DNA of 64,000 bases from positions 48,805 through 112,804 of the forward strand of contig NZ_JNFA01000004.1 in NCBI RefSeq assembly GCF_000766865.1, given 5' to 3'. Under the pieces are notes generated by a model, which was not told the DNA's origin, made no database searches, and saw only the letters and a program-made list of their open reading frames with translations. The DNA comes from Listeria booriae (GTDB lineage: Bacteria > Bacillota > Bacilli > Lactobacillales > Listeriaceae). How positions within the stretch are numbered: position 1 is the stretch's first letter; each line of letters begins with the position of its first letter. Made by a program: the position numbers and the translations under genes. Below, one piece after another: positions 8,577 to 18,173 of the stretch.

Positions 8577-9752
8577 ATGGAGAAGAAATGGTATTATGCG
8601 ATTCTGATTATTTTTACGACATGTGGTTTTAGTTTTTCAAGTTGGATTTCGAGGACGCCGGAGTTGCGGGATGCGCTTCATGCGTCCGCGGGGACAATGG
8701 GTGTTATTTTATTAGGTTTGTCGATGGGCTCGATTTTAGGATTGGTGCTCTCGAACGTGTTTGTACGGGCGCGCGGTGGACGATTTGCGATTATGACGAG
8801 CGCCTTCTTTATGTTTGGCGGGTTTTTGACGCTGGCGACGGGAGCAATGGTGGCTAGCCAAATCGTGGTTTTTGTGGCGCTTTTTATTTTTGGGATGGGC
8901 GCTGGGATGTGCAATGTTGCGATGAATCTGGAAGGAACCGAGATTGAATACCGCATCAAAAAGACAATTTTGCCAGTGTTGCATGCGGCGTTTAGTATCG
9001 GAACGCTTGTCGGCGCGGGAGTCGGGGTACTTTTTATAAAATTAGGTGTCTCGGTTAGTGTGCATTTAGTGATTGTGGCGTGTTTGTTGTTTGCGATTCT
9101 GATGGTTTCGACGCGCTTTGTGCCGGCTGGAATCGGGAAGGAATCGGCGGCGGATAAGAAAGCAAATGCGGAAGAGTCGGCTGCTGATAAGCGATTATGG
9201 CTGAATAAACGGACGGTGGCCTTAGCGATTATGGGGCTATGTTTGGCGTTTGTGGAAGGCTCGGCGAATGACTGGATTCCGCTTGCGATGGTGGACGGTT
9301 ATGATGTGTCGCATAGTTTGAGCACGGTGATTTATGGTGTATTCCTGGCGGGCATGATTAGCGGACGTTTGGTGAGTGGGCGATTGATTGATACATACGG
9401 TCGTGTGTTGTTGCTTCGCGTAGCGGTTGCCTTTGCGGCGATTGGCTTGCTACTCGTTATTTTGAAAATTTCGGTCGTTGTTTGTGTCATTGCGATTTTC
9501 CTGTGGGGCGCAGGCGCTTCACTTGGCTTCCCAATGGCGATTTCAGCTGCGGGCGATGAGAGCCAGTACGCGGTGAAACGGGTGAGTTTGGTGACGCTGG
9601 CAGGATATAGTGCTTCCCTTGCAGGCCCACCAATTCTAGGTTTCCTCGCAAATTCGTTCGGCTTACTAAATGCGTTCATCTTCGTATTAGTAGCGATTTG
9701 TGTGGCTGGTATATTTACTGGAAACGTTGCAAAAATCAAGAAAACAGCGTGA
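8577..9752 (+). CDS. MFS transporter (YbjJ/FucP-like)
   Basis: 391-residue major facilitator with about 12 hydrophobic helices. The N-terminus is WYYAILIIFTTCGFSFSSWISRTPELRDALH, and an acidic/basic loop near residues 185-210 joins the two halves. The pattern SWISRTPxLRDAL with LGLSMGSILGLV resembles the YbjJ/YfcJ type of MFS exporters or sugar transporters. The substrate cannot be read from sequence. It is flanked by Crp/Fnr-family genes and shares a bidirectional terminator with the convergent regulator. It is visibly richer in GCG/CGG codons than its neighbours. Confidence 0.8.
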   Translation: MEKKWYYAILIIFTTCGFSFSSWISRTPELRDALHASAGTMGVILLGLSMGSILGLVLSNVFVRARGGRFAIMTSAFFMFGGFLTLATGAMVASQIVVFVALFIFGMGAGMCNVAMNLEGTEIEYRIKKTILPVLHAAFSIGTLVGAGVGVLFIKLGVSVSVHLVIVACLLFAILMVSTRFVPAGIGKESAADKKANAEESAADKRLWLNKRTVALAIMGLCLAFVEGSANDWIPLAMVDGYDVSHSLSTVIYGVFLAGMISGRLVSGRLIDTYGRVLLLRVAVAFAAIGLLLVILKISVVVCVIAIFLWGAGASLGFPMAISAAGDESQYAVKRVSLVTLAGYSASLAGPPILGFLANSFGLLNAFIFVLVAICVAGIFTGNVAKIKKTA

Positions 9753-9797
9753 AAAAAATGCTAGGCTATCTACTATTAGACGGCCTAGCGTTTTTTA
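9753..9797. terminator. Bidirectional intrinsic terminator
   Basis: GCTAGGC at 9760-9766 pairs with GCCTAGC at 9783-9789. The stem is preceded by an A-run and followed by six T's, so it can stop transcription of the MFS gene (+) and of the convergent regulator (-). Confidence 0.85.
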
Positions 9798-10400
9798 AAT
9801 ATGAACGAGAATAACGCGGCGGCTATGAACAATTTTGCCGTCATCATGCAAGTTGTTTAGAACTTTCGTCAAGCTCGATAATTTAATTCCTGTGTAATTA
9901 GATAAAACTTTTTTTGTGAAGCATTCTGGAAGTCGGCAGCTTTCTAAATCTGTAGCACTTTCTCCAAATCTTGATGCTAATGATCGTAAAGACAAGATTA
10001 GTTTATTTGTGTTGTTTAATTTTAAAATGCTTATTTTTTTCATGAGACTATCGTGCATGTGCGAGGCGTGTTTGCTATATAATAAGAATCCGTCGTTATT
10101 TAATCCGATTTTTGTTAATATATCGCGAAGTTCAAATTTCCAAACGATGGCTGATTTTGTTAAAACTTCTCCTTCGAGGCGTGAATTGCCGTCTGCGTAA
10201 AATCCGACAAACTGGCCTATTGATGAAAAGTCGAGGATCATTTCCTCTTTTTGCACTGCGATGATTCCTTCAGAAATTCCATATACATAACGATTCCCAG
10301 CATCTTCTAATGGTAGTTTGTCCCCTTTAGTAAGAAGTAGCTGCTCGCTTTTAATCGGCATTATGGCATTATCCAATAAAAATGTTAAAAACTCTAGCAT
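9795..10400 (-). CDS. Crp/Fnr-family transcriptional regulator
   Basis: 201-residue protein. The N-terminal half is a short cNMP-binding-like beta barrel (SEGIIAVQKEEMILDFSSIGQFVGFY). A dimerisation helix follows near residues 105-140. The C-terminal winged HTH is at about 150-201 (LPECFTKKVLSNYTGIKLSSLTKVLNNLHDDGKIV). Cyclic-nucleotide contact residues of true Crp are not evident, as in the PrfA/Crp-Fnr group of Listeria. The start is supported by AAAGGAGG on the minus strand. It is monocistronic and converges with the MFS gene; target genes are unknown. Confidence 0.82.
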   Translation of the reverse strand: MLEFLTFLLDNAIMPIKSEQLLLTKGDKLPLEDAGNRYVYGISEGIIAVQKEEMILDFSSIGQFVGFYADGNSRLEGEVLTKSAIVWKFELRDILTKIGLNNDGFLLYSKHASHMHDSLMKKISILKLNNTNKLILSLRSLASRFGESATDLESCRLPECFTKKVLSNYTGIKLSSLTKVLNNLHDDGKIVHSRRVILVHI

Positions 10401-10511
10401 GTATTTCCTCCTTTATTGCATTCCGTTTCTTCATATCTAATGTACCACGGAAAGAAGCAATAATTAGGGTTTTCCAAAAAAATATACAAAAATAAAAAAA
10501 ATATGTGCAAT

Positions 10512-10550
10512 AAAGCCCCAGCCTCGGTATAGGAGACTGGGGTTTTATTT
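10512..10550 (-). terminator. Intrinsic terminator after the Mga-like gene
   Basis: CCCCAGCCTC pairs with GAGACTGGGG with one mismatch, starting 4 nt past the stop codon at 10554. Weak T-runs flank both sides, so it may also act in the + direction. Confidence 0.65.
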
Positions 10551-10553
10551 GCG

Positions 10554-11993
10554 TTATTTTATAAACTCACGCAGCATCTCAAAATCTAATTCTGTCGGTG
10601 GCGAGTTCCAAGTAAGAATATCAATCGAATGCTCTCCAACCATGGGGAAATCCGTAATAATCAAGTCACATTCTACATTACTCGTCGAATAATCATTATT
10701 CGAAAACGCCAAAACTTCCTCTGAAAAATGTTGCCGAATTCGGTATTTCAGAAATTCCTCCCACGTATAGCCGTTTTTAGAAATGACTTTTACGTGTAAT
10801 TTTTCGTGTGATTGGCTTAGTATTGTCGATATGTTAAGCAGTTCGTGAACATAAGGCAGGATTGCTTCCATATTGGCGCGAATGAACTCCAAATCTGCCG
10901 CGTAACCACTTACTTCTATTAGTTTGTCTTCGATAATCTGTTTATCAATCCGATTTATTTTATTTTGATTTTCATGTTCCTCAATTTCGATAATATACGC
11001 CGACTTCCCAAGAAACGTATACTTCCCAAAGAAACCAAGTAAACTCACCATCACAAAATTCAAATCTTTTGCATCAATAGTAGCGAGTGCCACAAGTTCC
11101 TGCGCAGCTTTATACCGCATCGGACGCGACTTCTCATAGTAGGCTAGCACTTTATTCAGCGACTCTTTTTTCGTATACGTAAAGGAAGTCAAAAACAGCG
11201 ATAAGAAAATAATCGACTTCTCATTTAACGGCAGTTTTTTCGAGAAAATAGCTTCCAAATCAGAGAAATCCATTTGTTCAATATTAAATACCTCGACGGT
11301 TTCCTGCCAATACAGCAGTTGTTTTTCTGTTAAATTCAAGGGATAGCCGTTTTTCGCACGTCTTAGTTGCACACTTATCGCAATCGCATAATCCGTTTTT
11401 GCAATAGGAGACAGGCGGATGTCCATGAACTGCTCCATTTTATAAATATACGTATGAATCGCTTCGAGCGGAATCTCATCGAATAGCCAACCAGAACGCG
11501 GATAAACCCGATCTAATATATGAAAATAAAAGAAACTAATATCGACTTCATTACCTAGAATCTCAATCGGTGTCTTATTTAAAATCAATCGGTTCTCAGC
11601 TAACAAATTATCTAATTCATCGAGCTTATTATAAAGTTGCGACTTACTAATGAACTCACTTTGCGCAAAACTAGTCGGCGTTCGCTTTTCATCTCGTAAT
11701 GTCGATAATATAATTCGAAAAGCCTGGCTATTATAAATCATATCAGCAGTAATAGATGCAAAGTTCGTCTGATTATCGCGCACTAAGAAAATCCATTTTG
11801 TTTTGAGCACTTTGATCTCCAGCATGTCTTTAGAAAACAGATTGTTGATGGCGTCAATGTCTTTATTCAGCGTCACTTTATTAATATCAAGATAATCCGC
11901 AGCATATTGTTTAGAAACAATTTTATTCCGGAAAAACAGCAAGCTCAGTAAACGCATTTGCCGATAATCCGATTTCGTCAAAATCTTTTCCAT
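10554..11993 (-). CDS. Mga/AtxA-like transcriptional regulator
   Basis: 479 residues. An N-terminal HTH (about 10-60: MRLLSLLFFRNKIVSKQYAADYLDINKVTLNKDIDAI) is followed by a second HTH of the Mga type (about 105-135: ISKSQLYNKLDELDNLL). A long helical PRD-like middle and a C-terminal segment ending in a possible EIIB-like fold (HVKVISKNGY, CDLIITDFP) complete it. Mga, AtxA and their Listeria relatives control virulence or surface genes and can be phosphorylated by the PTS; whether the needed histidines are present was not established. GGGGAG precedes the ATG on the minus strand. It diverges from the Crp/Fnr gene at 12352. Confidence 0.8.
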   Translation of the reverse strand: MEKILTKSDYRQMRLLSLLFFRNKIVSKQYAADYLDINKVTLNKDIDAINNLFSKDMLEIKVLKTKWIFLVRDNQTNFASITADMIYNSQAFRIILSTLRDEKRTPTSFAQSEFISKSQLYNKLDELDNLLAENRLILNKTPIEILGNEVDISFFYFHILDRVYPRSGWLFDEIPLEAIHTYIYKMEQFMDIRLSPIAKTDYAIAISVQLRRAKNGYPLNLTEKQLLYWQETVEVFNIEQMDFSDLEAIFSKKLPLNEKSIIFLSLFLTSFTYTKKESLNKVLAYYEKSRPMRYKAAQELVALATIDAKDLNFVMVSLLGFFGKYTFLGKSAYIIEIEEHENQNKINRIDKQIIEDKLIEVSGYAADLEFIRANMEAILPYVHELLNISTILSQSHEKLHVKVISKNGYTWEEFLKYRIRQHFSEEVLAFSNNDYSTSNVECDLIITDFPMVGEHSIDILTWNSPPTELDFEMLREFIK

Positions 11994-11999
11994 TAGACA

Positions 12000-12351
12000 C
12001 GCTCCCCTTCATACATAGGTCAATCTATTATAAATCTTATCGAAACCGAAAAGCAAAGTACGTGTTTTCTATAGAAATTACCAAAATAATAGTTTTTCTG
12101 GAATATACAGTGTTTTGGTGCATCGTGATGCTATCATAAGGTATAACGTACAAAAGAAAATTCACTGTTTAGACAAAAGTATACCAGACAATGCCGTATT
12201 TAGATACATCTAGGTCTAGCTCCCCATGCGACGGAAATTTCCTTTCTAAAAAGTAATGTTTTGTATGAAAAAAGCACTTTTACAGCGCTATTAGTTCATA
12301 TTTTGAAACTATATACTAAAGAAGGAGTTAAACCAAAAGGAGGTAACAAGG
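12000..12351. other. Divergent regulatory region between Mga-like and Crp/Fnr genes
   Basis: About 350 bp without a gene, carrying the start signals of two divergent regulators. Near the + strand gene, GTTCATATTTTGAAAC (12294-12309) is an imperfect inverted repeat of the size expected for a Crp/Fnr site, next to TATACT at 12312-12317 that lacks a good -35. This would fit an activator-dependent or autoregulated promoter (inference). Confidence 0.4.
12027..12056 (-). promoter_or_regulatory. Candidate promoter of the Mga-like gene
   Basis: On the minus strand TTGCTT (12051-12056) and TATAAT (12027-12032) are spaced by 18 bp, about 34 nt upstream of the start codon at 11993. Confidence 0.5.
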
Positions 12352-13017
12352 ATGGATTTCCTTACAGTCCACGGGCTATTACTAAGAGAACCTAATTTAT
12401 TAGTATCCCTACTGCAGAAGAATAACTGGAAAAGAAGACATAAATCCTACCATTATATAGAAGTGTTAGAAAACGGGCAGAAAGCATTGTTGGACGAGCC
12501 AGGAAGCATCATTCACATCATCGAAGGACAACTGCTTCAACAATTTAGCAACGCCCAATCAGAAAAAAATATGATTAACGCCATCTGGACAAAAGATGAT
12601 TGCGTCTTCCACAATGTTTTCCAACCAGGAAATTATGAATATATTGCGCTCGGAGATGTCAAACTAGAAATCTACGATGCCAAAGCCGTTTTACAAGAAA
12701 TCTCGCAACACCCATTTTTTCCAGATTTATTAGTCGATGCAATGAAAAAGCTAGAAGAAAACTTTTTTCAATATTCAAAAATGTTGACGAAAGGAACTGA
12801 CGAAAGAATTACCGACATGATTCGCAAACTATCCAAAAAAGGAAAAGAAGGCTATCACATTCCGAAATTTGTGAATTATGTCTTGCTTGCGAAATGTTGC
12901 CAAATCACACCACGAACCGTAAAAGGTAAGCTGAAAGATTTAGAGAAGTCCAACCAAATTATAAAAATAGAAAACAATCGTGTTCTGCGTTTTGAAACAA
13001 TTACTTCGGGTTTATAA
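12352..13017 (+). CDS. Crp/Fnr-family transcriptional regulator upstream of the giant surface protein
   Basis: 221 residues with a degenerate cNMP-binding-like N-terminal domain (SIIHIIEGQLLQQFS, CVFHNVFQPGNYEYI), a dimerisation helix near 125-150 and a C-terminal winged HTH (YVLLAKCCQITPRTVKGKLKDLEKSNQIIKIENNRVL). The start is set by AAAAGGAGGT. It lies 104 nt before the 1483-residue secreted protein with no terminator between, so the two may be co-transcribed, and control of the adhesin by this protein is a reasonable inference. No ligand can be assigned. Confidence 0.8.
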   Translation: MDFLTVHGLLLREPNLLVSLLQKNNWKRRHKSYHYIEVLENGQKALLDEPGSIIHIIEGQLLQQFSNAQSEKNMINAIWTKDDCVFHNVFQPGNYEYIALGDVKLEIYDAKAVLQEISQHPFFPDLLVDAMKKLEENFFQYSKMLTKGTDERITDMIRKLSKKGKEGYHIPKFVNYVLLAKCCQITPRTVKGKLKDLEKSNQIIKIENNRVLRFETITSGL

Positions 13018-13121
13018 GTTCCCCCACCCCATAAAAAAACTTAAATTTTGCCGCGGAGGAGACATCGCAGTAATACCATGGGTTTTTAGATACAGAACAG
13101 TTTGAAGGGAGAAAAAGAAAA

Positions 13122-16100
13122 ATGTCGAAGAAAACAAAAATGTTTAATAAGTCACTGAAATTATTTTTAGCAAGCGCTATGTTGCTAACAAGTGTTAGTA
13201 CTTTGCCTATCAATACACTAGCCAATGAGGGGATTACCAATCCAAGCGTAGATGCAGTAGGTGTCTATGTAAGCGACTGGGCTACATTCAAAGCAGAGCT
13301 ACAAAATGCAACAACAACTGATATTTATTTGCAAGCAGATTTAAGAATGACGGACGCAGATTTCAGCATATCTGTTGATGAGAAGAACATTCACGGTGAA
13401 GGCTACACAATTGATATGAATACTAGAAATATCCGTGTTACAAAAGCAAATGCAGTTACTTCTATCAACAATATCACAATCAAAAATAGTGGGACTAACG
13501 GTTTCTTATGGAGTACAGTAGCTGCCAAACATACTGTAAACAACGTAACTGGTGATGGAAACAGATCATTTGCACGTTTAGAAGCAGGTACGCTAGTTTT
13601 CCAAGGAACGAACAATATTACACAACTTAACGGCAACAATAACTACAACGTTTGGGCAAAAAATATTGAAATCCAAAGTAATGCAGAAGTAAACATCACT
13701 GGTGGAGGATATTCCCGTGATCGCGGAGCGCTTCATACTACTAGAGGCAGTGTGTTAACAGTCGCTGAAGGCGCAAAACTTAACGTTACTTCTACTACAG
13801 GGCAAGCGATCAGACTAGATGAAGTCAATTTTACAAATAACGGTTTTGTGAAAGCAACTTCATCACGTGACGGTATTGCAACATACAATGCAAGTACTAC
13901 AACCGTTAATTCAGGCGCGACACTAGATATTAAATCTACAGCAACAGACGTTCAAGGAGCTATGTTTAACAACAGTTCCCTTTTTGTAAAAAGTGGTGCA
14001 ACGCTAATCGCGGTATCACAAGGTAGTTCCTCTACTCTAACAACAGGTAAAGAGTTAGTTATTGAAGAAGGCGCTAACTTCTCTATCACGAATACAAGAA
14101 ATGGCGCGTTAGGAAGTGAATCTAATGCGACAACAATGGTTATTAACTCAACAATCGGAATTAGCACATGGGAACGTAACAAAACAACACTAGAAGAGGC
14201 AACATTCTCCTATCAAGGCCCTCTAAATATGAGATTCTCACTTAGTGGTTATGCTGGACCGAAACAGACAAGCCTAGTAACAGACAATGCTGACATTACA
14301 AAAAACTTTGATACAAGCAAAATCGGTCGTATCGAAGGTGGTTATTTTGTAAAAGATCCTAAACAAATCGAAGCAGAAGACAAAGCACGTGTTGCTGTAA
14401 ACAACTTGTTCACAAGCCAAAATCCAGCAAACGATGCCAAAGCAGGTCTAACACAAGCAGAAATCGACGCAGCGCAAGCTTTAGTAAATGAAGTAACAGA
14501 TGCGAAGAACAAAGCGGCATTACAAGCAGACTTAGACAAAGCACAACTACAAGTAAATGCCATTTTAGCAGCTGAGCTAGAAGCACAAAATAAAGCCCGC
14601 GCAGCAGTAAACGACTTGTTCGCGAGCAAAGATCCGACTGGTGATGTAAAAACAGGATTAACACAAGCCGAAATCGACGCAGCGCAAGTTTTAGTCGATA
14701 AAGTAACAGATCCAGCGAAAAAAGCAGAATTACAAGCAGATTTAGATAAAGCACAACAAAAATTAGACGCACAAGCAGCGGCAGAACTAGCAGCACAAAA
14801 CAAAGCGCGCGAAGCTGTTAATAACTTGTTCGCGAATCAAAATCCAACAGGCGATACAAAAGCAGGTCTAACACAAGCCGAAATCGATGCGGCGCAAGCA
14901 CTAATCGACCAAGTAACAGACCCAGCGAAAAAAGCAGCCTTGCAAGCAGACCTAAACAAAGCACAAACACAACTAGACGCACAAAAAGCAGCAGAATTAG
15001 CAGCACAAAACAAAGCACGTGAAGCAGTAAACAGCTTATTCGCAAGTCAAAATCCAGCAAACGATGCAAAAGCAGGGTTAACACAAGCCGAAATCGATGC
15101 GGCACAAGCACTAATCGACCAAGTAACAGACCCAGCGAAGAAAGCAGAACTACAAGCAGACTTAAACAAAGCACAAGAACAAATTGATGCAGACAAGGCC
15201 GCAGAAAAAGCAGCACAAGACAAAGCACGCGCAGCAGTCAACAACCTATTTGCTAATCAAAACCCAACAGGCGACACAAAAACAGGTCTAACACAAGCCG
15301 AAATCGACGCGGCGCAAGCTCTAATCGATCAAGTAACAGACCCAGCGAAAAAAGCAGAACTACAAGCTGACCTGAACAAAGCGCAAACACAACTAGACGC
15401 ACAAAAAGCAGCAGAATTAGCAGCACAAAACAAAGCACAAGAAGCAGTAAATAACTTGTTCGCAAGTCAAAATCCAGCAAACGACGCAAAAGCAGGATTA
15501 ACACAAGCAGAAATCGATGCGGCGCAAGCTTTAATCAATCAAGTAACAGATCCAGCGAAAAAGGCTGAACTACAAGCGAGCCTAGACAAAGCGCAACAAC
15601 AACTAGATGCAGATAAAGCAGCAGAACTAGCAGCACAAGCAAAAGCACGTGAAGCAGTCAATAACTTATTCGCTAGCCAAAATCCAAATGGCGATCTAAA
15701 AACTGGTCTAACACAAGCCGAAATCGATGCAGCGCAAGCTCTAATCGACCAAGTAACGGACCCAGCGAAAAAAGCAGAACTACAAGCAGATCTAAACAAA
15801 GCACAACAACAACTAAATGCTAATCTAGTAGCTCCAAACGCACCACAAGTCAACAACATAACAGACGTTGACACAAAAATTACCGGTAAAGGACAAGCAG
15901 GCACGACAGCTGTTGTCAAATTAGCAGACGGAACAGAGAAAACAGGTTTAGTGAACGCGAGCGGAGATTTCTCTATCGTCATCCCTAAACAAGTAGCAGC
16001 TTCCACAATTTCAGTCACACTTAAAAACGCATATGGCGTAGTAAGTGAAGCAACAACAGTAACCGTTTCTGGTCTACCACAACCAGTCATTAATCCAATA

Positions 16101-17573
16101 ACAATTTCTGACGTAACGGTTTCGGGAACAATCGACGTGTCACAATATCCAGTGACGAAAGTAAGACTATCTATTAACGGCGCTCCAAAAACAATTCTTA
16201 CAGTAGGTGCAGACGGTTCATTCTCATACTACACAGGTAACCTAGCTGTAGGAACAACAATCGAAGTACAATACATCGGCCCATCAGGCGCTTATTTAAC
16301 AGATAGCCTGTATACAGGAACAGCAGTAGTAACAGAACAAGAAGTTTCTCTAGTTTTAAATGACATGACAGTTGCCGATCTTTATATTACAGGAACAACA
16401 TTAGCTAACCACCGAGTTCGCGTAAGCATTAATGGCTTACTAAAAGCAACTGTAACAGCAGACGCAAGCGGTAATTTTAGCTATCTAAGTAGTTATCTTG
16501 TAAAAGGTGACGTTGTCAAAGCAGAAGTTCTACTCGGTGCCAATGTTGCTAAGACAGCAAGTACTACAGTAGCAGAAGCAGCAGCAACAGAACTAGTCGT
16601 AAACGAAATGACAATTGCTGATAACACAGTAAAAGGAACAGCAACACCAAACGCGAAACTACGTATCAACATTAACGGCGTAGCAAAAGCAGTTGTAACA
16701 GCTGACGCATCAGGAAACTACTCTTACGTAACAGGAAGCCTAGTTTCAGGCACAGAAGTGAAAGTAGAACAGCGCAACGCATTTACAGGCGCATATGACA
16801 CATCAAAAACAGTTATCGTATCCGGTGAAATCCCAGGTTTACTATTAACACTAAATGACTTGAAAGCACCAGAAGGCATTGTTTCAGGAGAAGCTACAGT
16901 AGGTTATACAGTTCGTATCAGCGTAAACGGTACAGTAAGAGCGAACACAGTAGCTGACGCATCAGGAAACTACACGTACAATGTTGGCGTTCTAACTGGC
17001 GGCGACGTAGTGAAAGCTGAAATACGCGTAGGAAGCGAATACCTTCTTCCAACAGAAAAAATCGTCAAAGCAGAATTTTCACTGAACCCAATTTTAGATA
17101 CAGATCGTACAATCACAGGTAAAGCACCAGCAGGTAAAACAGTTCGTATTAGTATCAATGGCGTTCCAAAATCAATCACAGTGGTTGATGCAGCAGGTAA
17201 TTACACATACCTTATCGGTCTTGTAGCAACAGGCGACGTGATTAAAATCGAACTAAGAAATACAGAAACAGGTAAATATGAAGAATTCGTTGAAAGAACA
17301 GTTACAGCAGAATCAGAAGCAGGCCAAGTCACAATTAATGCTCTAACTGACGCAGACACAACGATTTCTGGTAAAACAGTACCATCCGGTAAATTGAGAG
17401 TTAGCGTTGACGGCAGAGCTAAAACAGTCATCACAGCCGATGCTGACGGAAATTACAGCTACTTCATCAGCGGTATTAAAGCAGACGAAGTTATCAAAGT
17501 AGAATTGAAAGAAAACGGCGTATACGGTCCATTTGCAGAAACAACAGTCACAGCAGCACCAGTAGCCGAATAA
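13122..17573 (+). CDS. Giant secreted adhesin-like protein: beta-helix, seven helical repeats, seven Ig-like modules
   Basis: 1483 residues. A signal peptide (residues 1 to about 35, ending INTLA-NE) is followed by a pectate-lyase-like adhesive beta-helix domain (about 45-410; DIYLQADLRMT, KNIHGEGYTID). Seven 70-residue helical repeats of the Cry1Ac domain D-VI-related type follow (about 423-902; VNNLF...GLTQAEIDAAQALIDQVTDPAKKAELQADL). The rest (903-1483) is about seven Ig-like modules with SGxxxxG...RVSINGxxKxxVTADASGNYSY. No LPXTG sorting signal, GW, WxL or LysM domain is seen, so cell attachment is unclear and release is possible. GAAGGGAGAAAAAG precedes the ATG. The role is probably adhesion or biofilm; this is inferred from architecture only. 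Confidence 0.85.
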   Translation: MSKKTKMFNKSLKLFLASAMLLTSVSTLPINTLANEGITNPSVDAVGVYVSDWATFKAELQNATTTDIYLQADLRMTDADFSISVDEKNIHGEGYTIDMNTRNIRVTKANAVTSINNITIKNSGTNGFLWSTVAAKHTVNNVTGDGNRSFARLEAGTLVFQGTNNITQLNGNNNYNVWAKNIEIQSNAEVNITGGGYSRDRGALHTTRGSVLTVAEGAKLNVTSTTGQAIRLDEVNFTNNGFVKATSSRDGIATYNASTTTVNSGATLDIKSTATDVQGAMFNNSSLFVKSGATLIAVSQGSSSTLTTGKELVIEEGANFSITNTRNGALGSESNATTMVINSTIGISTWERNKTTLEEATFSYQGPLNMRFSLSGYAGPKQTSLVTDNADITKNFDTSKIGRIEGGYFVKDPKQIEAEDKARVAVNNLFTSQNPANDAKAGLTQAEIDAAQALVNEVTDAKNKAALQADLDKAQLQVNAILAAELEAQNKARAAVNDLFASKDPTGDVKTGLTQAEIDAAQVLVDKVTDPAKKAELQADLDKAQQKLDAQAAAELAAQNKAREAVNNLFANQNPTGDTKAGLTQAEIDAAQALIDQVTDPAKKAALQADLNKAQTQLDAQKAAELAAQNKAREAVNSLFASQNPANDAKAGLTQAEIDAAQALIDQVTDPAKKAELQADLNKAQEQIDADKAAEKAAQDKARAAVNNLFANQNPTGDTKTGLTQAEIDAAQALIDQVTDPAKKAELQADLNKAQTQLDAQKAAELAAQNKAQEAVNNLFASQNPANDAKAGLTQAEIDAAQALINQVTDPAKKAELQASLDKAQQQLDADKAAELAAQAKAREAVNNLFASQNPNGDLKTGLTQAEIDAAQALIDQVTDPAKKAELQADLNKAQQQLNANLVAPNAPQVNNITDVDTKITGKGQAGTTAVVKLADGTEKTGLVNASGDFSIVIPKQVAASTISVTLKNAYGVVSEATTVTVSGLPQPVINPITISDVTVSGTIDVSQYPVTKVRLSINGAPKTILTVGADGSFSYYTGNLAVGTTIEVQYIGPSGAYLTDSLYTGTAVVTEQEVSLVLNDMTVADLYITGTTLANHRVRVSINGLLKATVTADASGNFSYLSSYLVKGDVVKAEVLLGANVAKTASTTVAEAAATELVVNEMTIADNTVKGTATPNAKLRININGVAKAVVTADASGNYSYVTGSLVSGTEVKVEQRNAFTGAYDTSKTVIVSGEIPGLLLTLNDLKAPEGIVSGEATVGYTVRISVNGTVRANTVADASGNYTYNVGVLTGGDVVKAEIRVGSEYLLPTEKIVKAEFSLNPILDTDRTITGKAPAGKTVRISINGVPKSITVVDAAGNYTYLIGLVATGDVIKIELRNTETGKYEEFVERTVTAESEAGQVTINALTDADTTISGKTVPSGKLRVSVDGRAKTVITADADGNYSYFISGIKADEVIKVELKENGVYGPFAETTVTAAPVAE
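14386..15822 (+). repeat. Seven 210-bp in-frame tandem repeats
   Basis: The repeat period is exactly 210 nt (70 codons). The VNNLF-type motif begins at matching positions near 14398, 14608, 14818, 15028, 15238, 15448 and 15658. Units differ at scattered, mostly synonymous sites, so the array is older than the one at 49.3-50.3 kb. It encodes paired helices of the Cry1Ac D-VI-related type. Confidence 0.9.
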
Positions 17574-17580
17574 AGAAGTA

Positions 17581-17622
17581 GATGGGAAGAGGTGGACCAA
17601 AGTCTGGCTCACCTCGCCCATT
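17581..17622 (+). terminator. Hairpin after the giant adhesin (possible partial terminator)
   Basis: GATGGG-AA-GAGGTG pairs with CACCTC-G-CCCAT around a loop that can itself pair. The following sequence (TTCTTATAAC) has no strong T-run, so this may be a leaky terminator or a processing hairpin between the adhesin and locus C. Confidence 0.5.
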
Positions 17623-17648
17623 CTTATAACTAAAGGAGATACACCAAT

Positions 17649-18146
17649 ATGAAAAAAATAGCTACACTTATAGGCACAATCATGGTTACCAGTATCGCCT
17701 TACTAGGATGCGCGAATTTAGATGACACCAAAACAAGCGAAGAAACGAAGCAAACAACGCCAAAGAAAGCCGAACTAAAAGCAGACAGCAAAGCCACATA
17801 CGGTTTTCATGACGTCGTCGATGCCAACGGTTTACGCATCGAATTTACGAAAGCCCAACTACTAGAAGCCGACAACAAAAAAGATGCCATTTTAAAACTT
17901 TCCTTCCAATTAGCCAATCCAACCGCAGAGAAGAAAGGCTTCACCGCAATCAACCTAGAAGTAAAGAATAAAGAAGGCGAATCCCTAGACGTCTATCCAG
18001 GTGAAAATTACGGAAAAGAACTCGAAACAGGCACAACAGACAAAGGCGATGGCTATTTTATGGTCAAAGGCTCAGGACCGTACAAAGTGACCTACACCGA
18101 TCCTGACCACAAAGAAGTAACCGCAACATGGGAAATAGCGATCTAA
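17649..18146 (+). CDS. Lipoprotein, DUF4352-like fold, first gene of locus C
   Basis: 165-residue lipoprotein with lipobox ALLG-Cys21, a charged Lys/Thr-rich linker and a single beta-rich domain from about residue 55. Features of that domain are GLRIEFTKAQLLEA, ILKLSFQLANPTAEKKGF, LEVKNKEGESLDVYP and the end YKVTYTDPDHKEVTATWEI. This pattern resembles the extracellular DUF4352/Ig-like lipoproteins of Bacillota. Paralogues with the same layout are at 33910 and 39906, each inside a glycan locus. It is 27 nt upstream of the dehydratase gene and so likely co-expressed. Function unknown; a role in glycan export or attachment at the outer membrane face is only a guess. Confidence 0.75.
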   Translation: MKKIATLIGTIMVTSIALLGCANLDDTKTSEETKQTTPKKAELKADSKATYGFHDVVDANGLRIEFTKAQLLEADNKKDAILKLSFQLANPTAEKKGFTAINLEVKNKEGESLDVYPGENYGKELETGTTDKGDGYFMVKGSGPYKVTYTDPDHKEVTATWEIAI

Positions 18147-18173
18147 AAATAACATGGGAAAGGTGCAAATCGA

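Noticed and set aside
8736..9739. Antisense frames over the MFS gene (8678-8984 and 9332-9739)
   Set aside because: They are shadows caused by its GC-rich codons, with no RBS, and lie opposite a well-supported transporter.
14386..15822. Regular 210-bp direct repeats that might suggest a CRISPR-like or satellite array
   Set aside because: They lie inside one long reading frame, have no unique spacers, and encode helical protein repeats.
14342..16090. Long antisense open frames across the adhesin repeats (similar ones at 49631-50401)
   Set aside because: They mirror the repeat composition of the coding strand, have no RBS and encode low-complexity protein with no family features.
17500..17573. 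Possible wall-sorting signal at the end of the giant adhesin
   Set aside because: The C-terminus ends in an Ig-like strand with no LPXTG, hydrophobic helix or basic tail; the same holds for the ends at 51341 and 53817.
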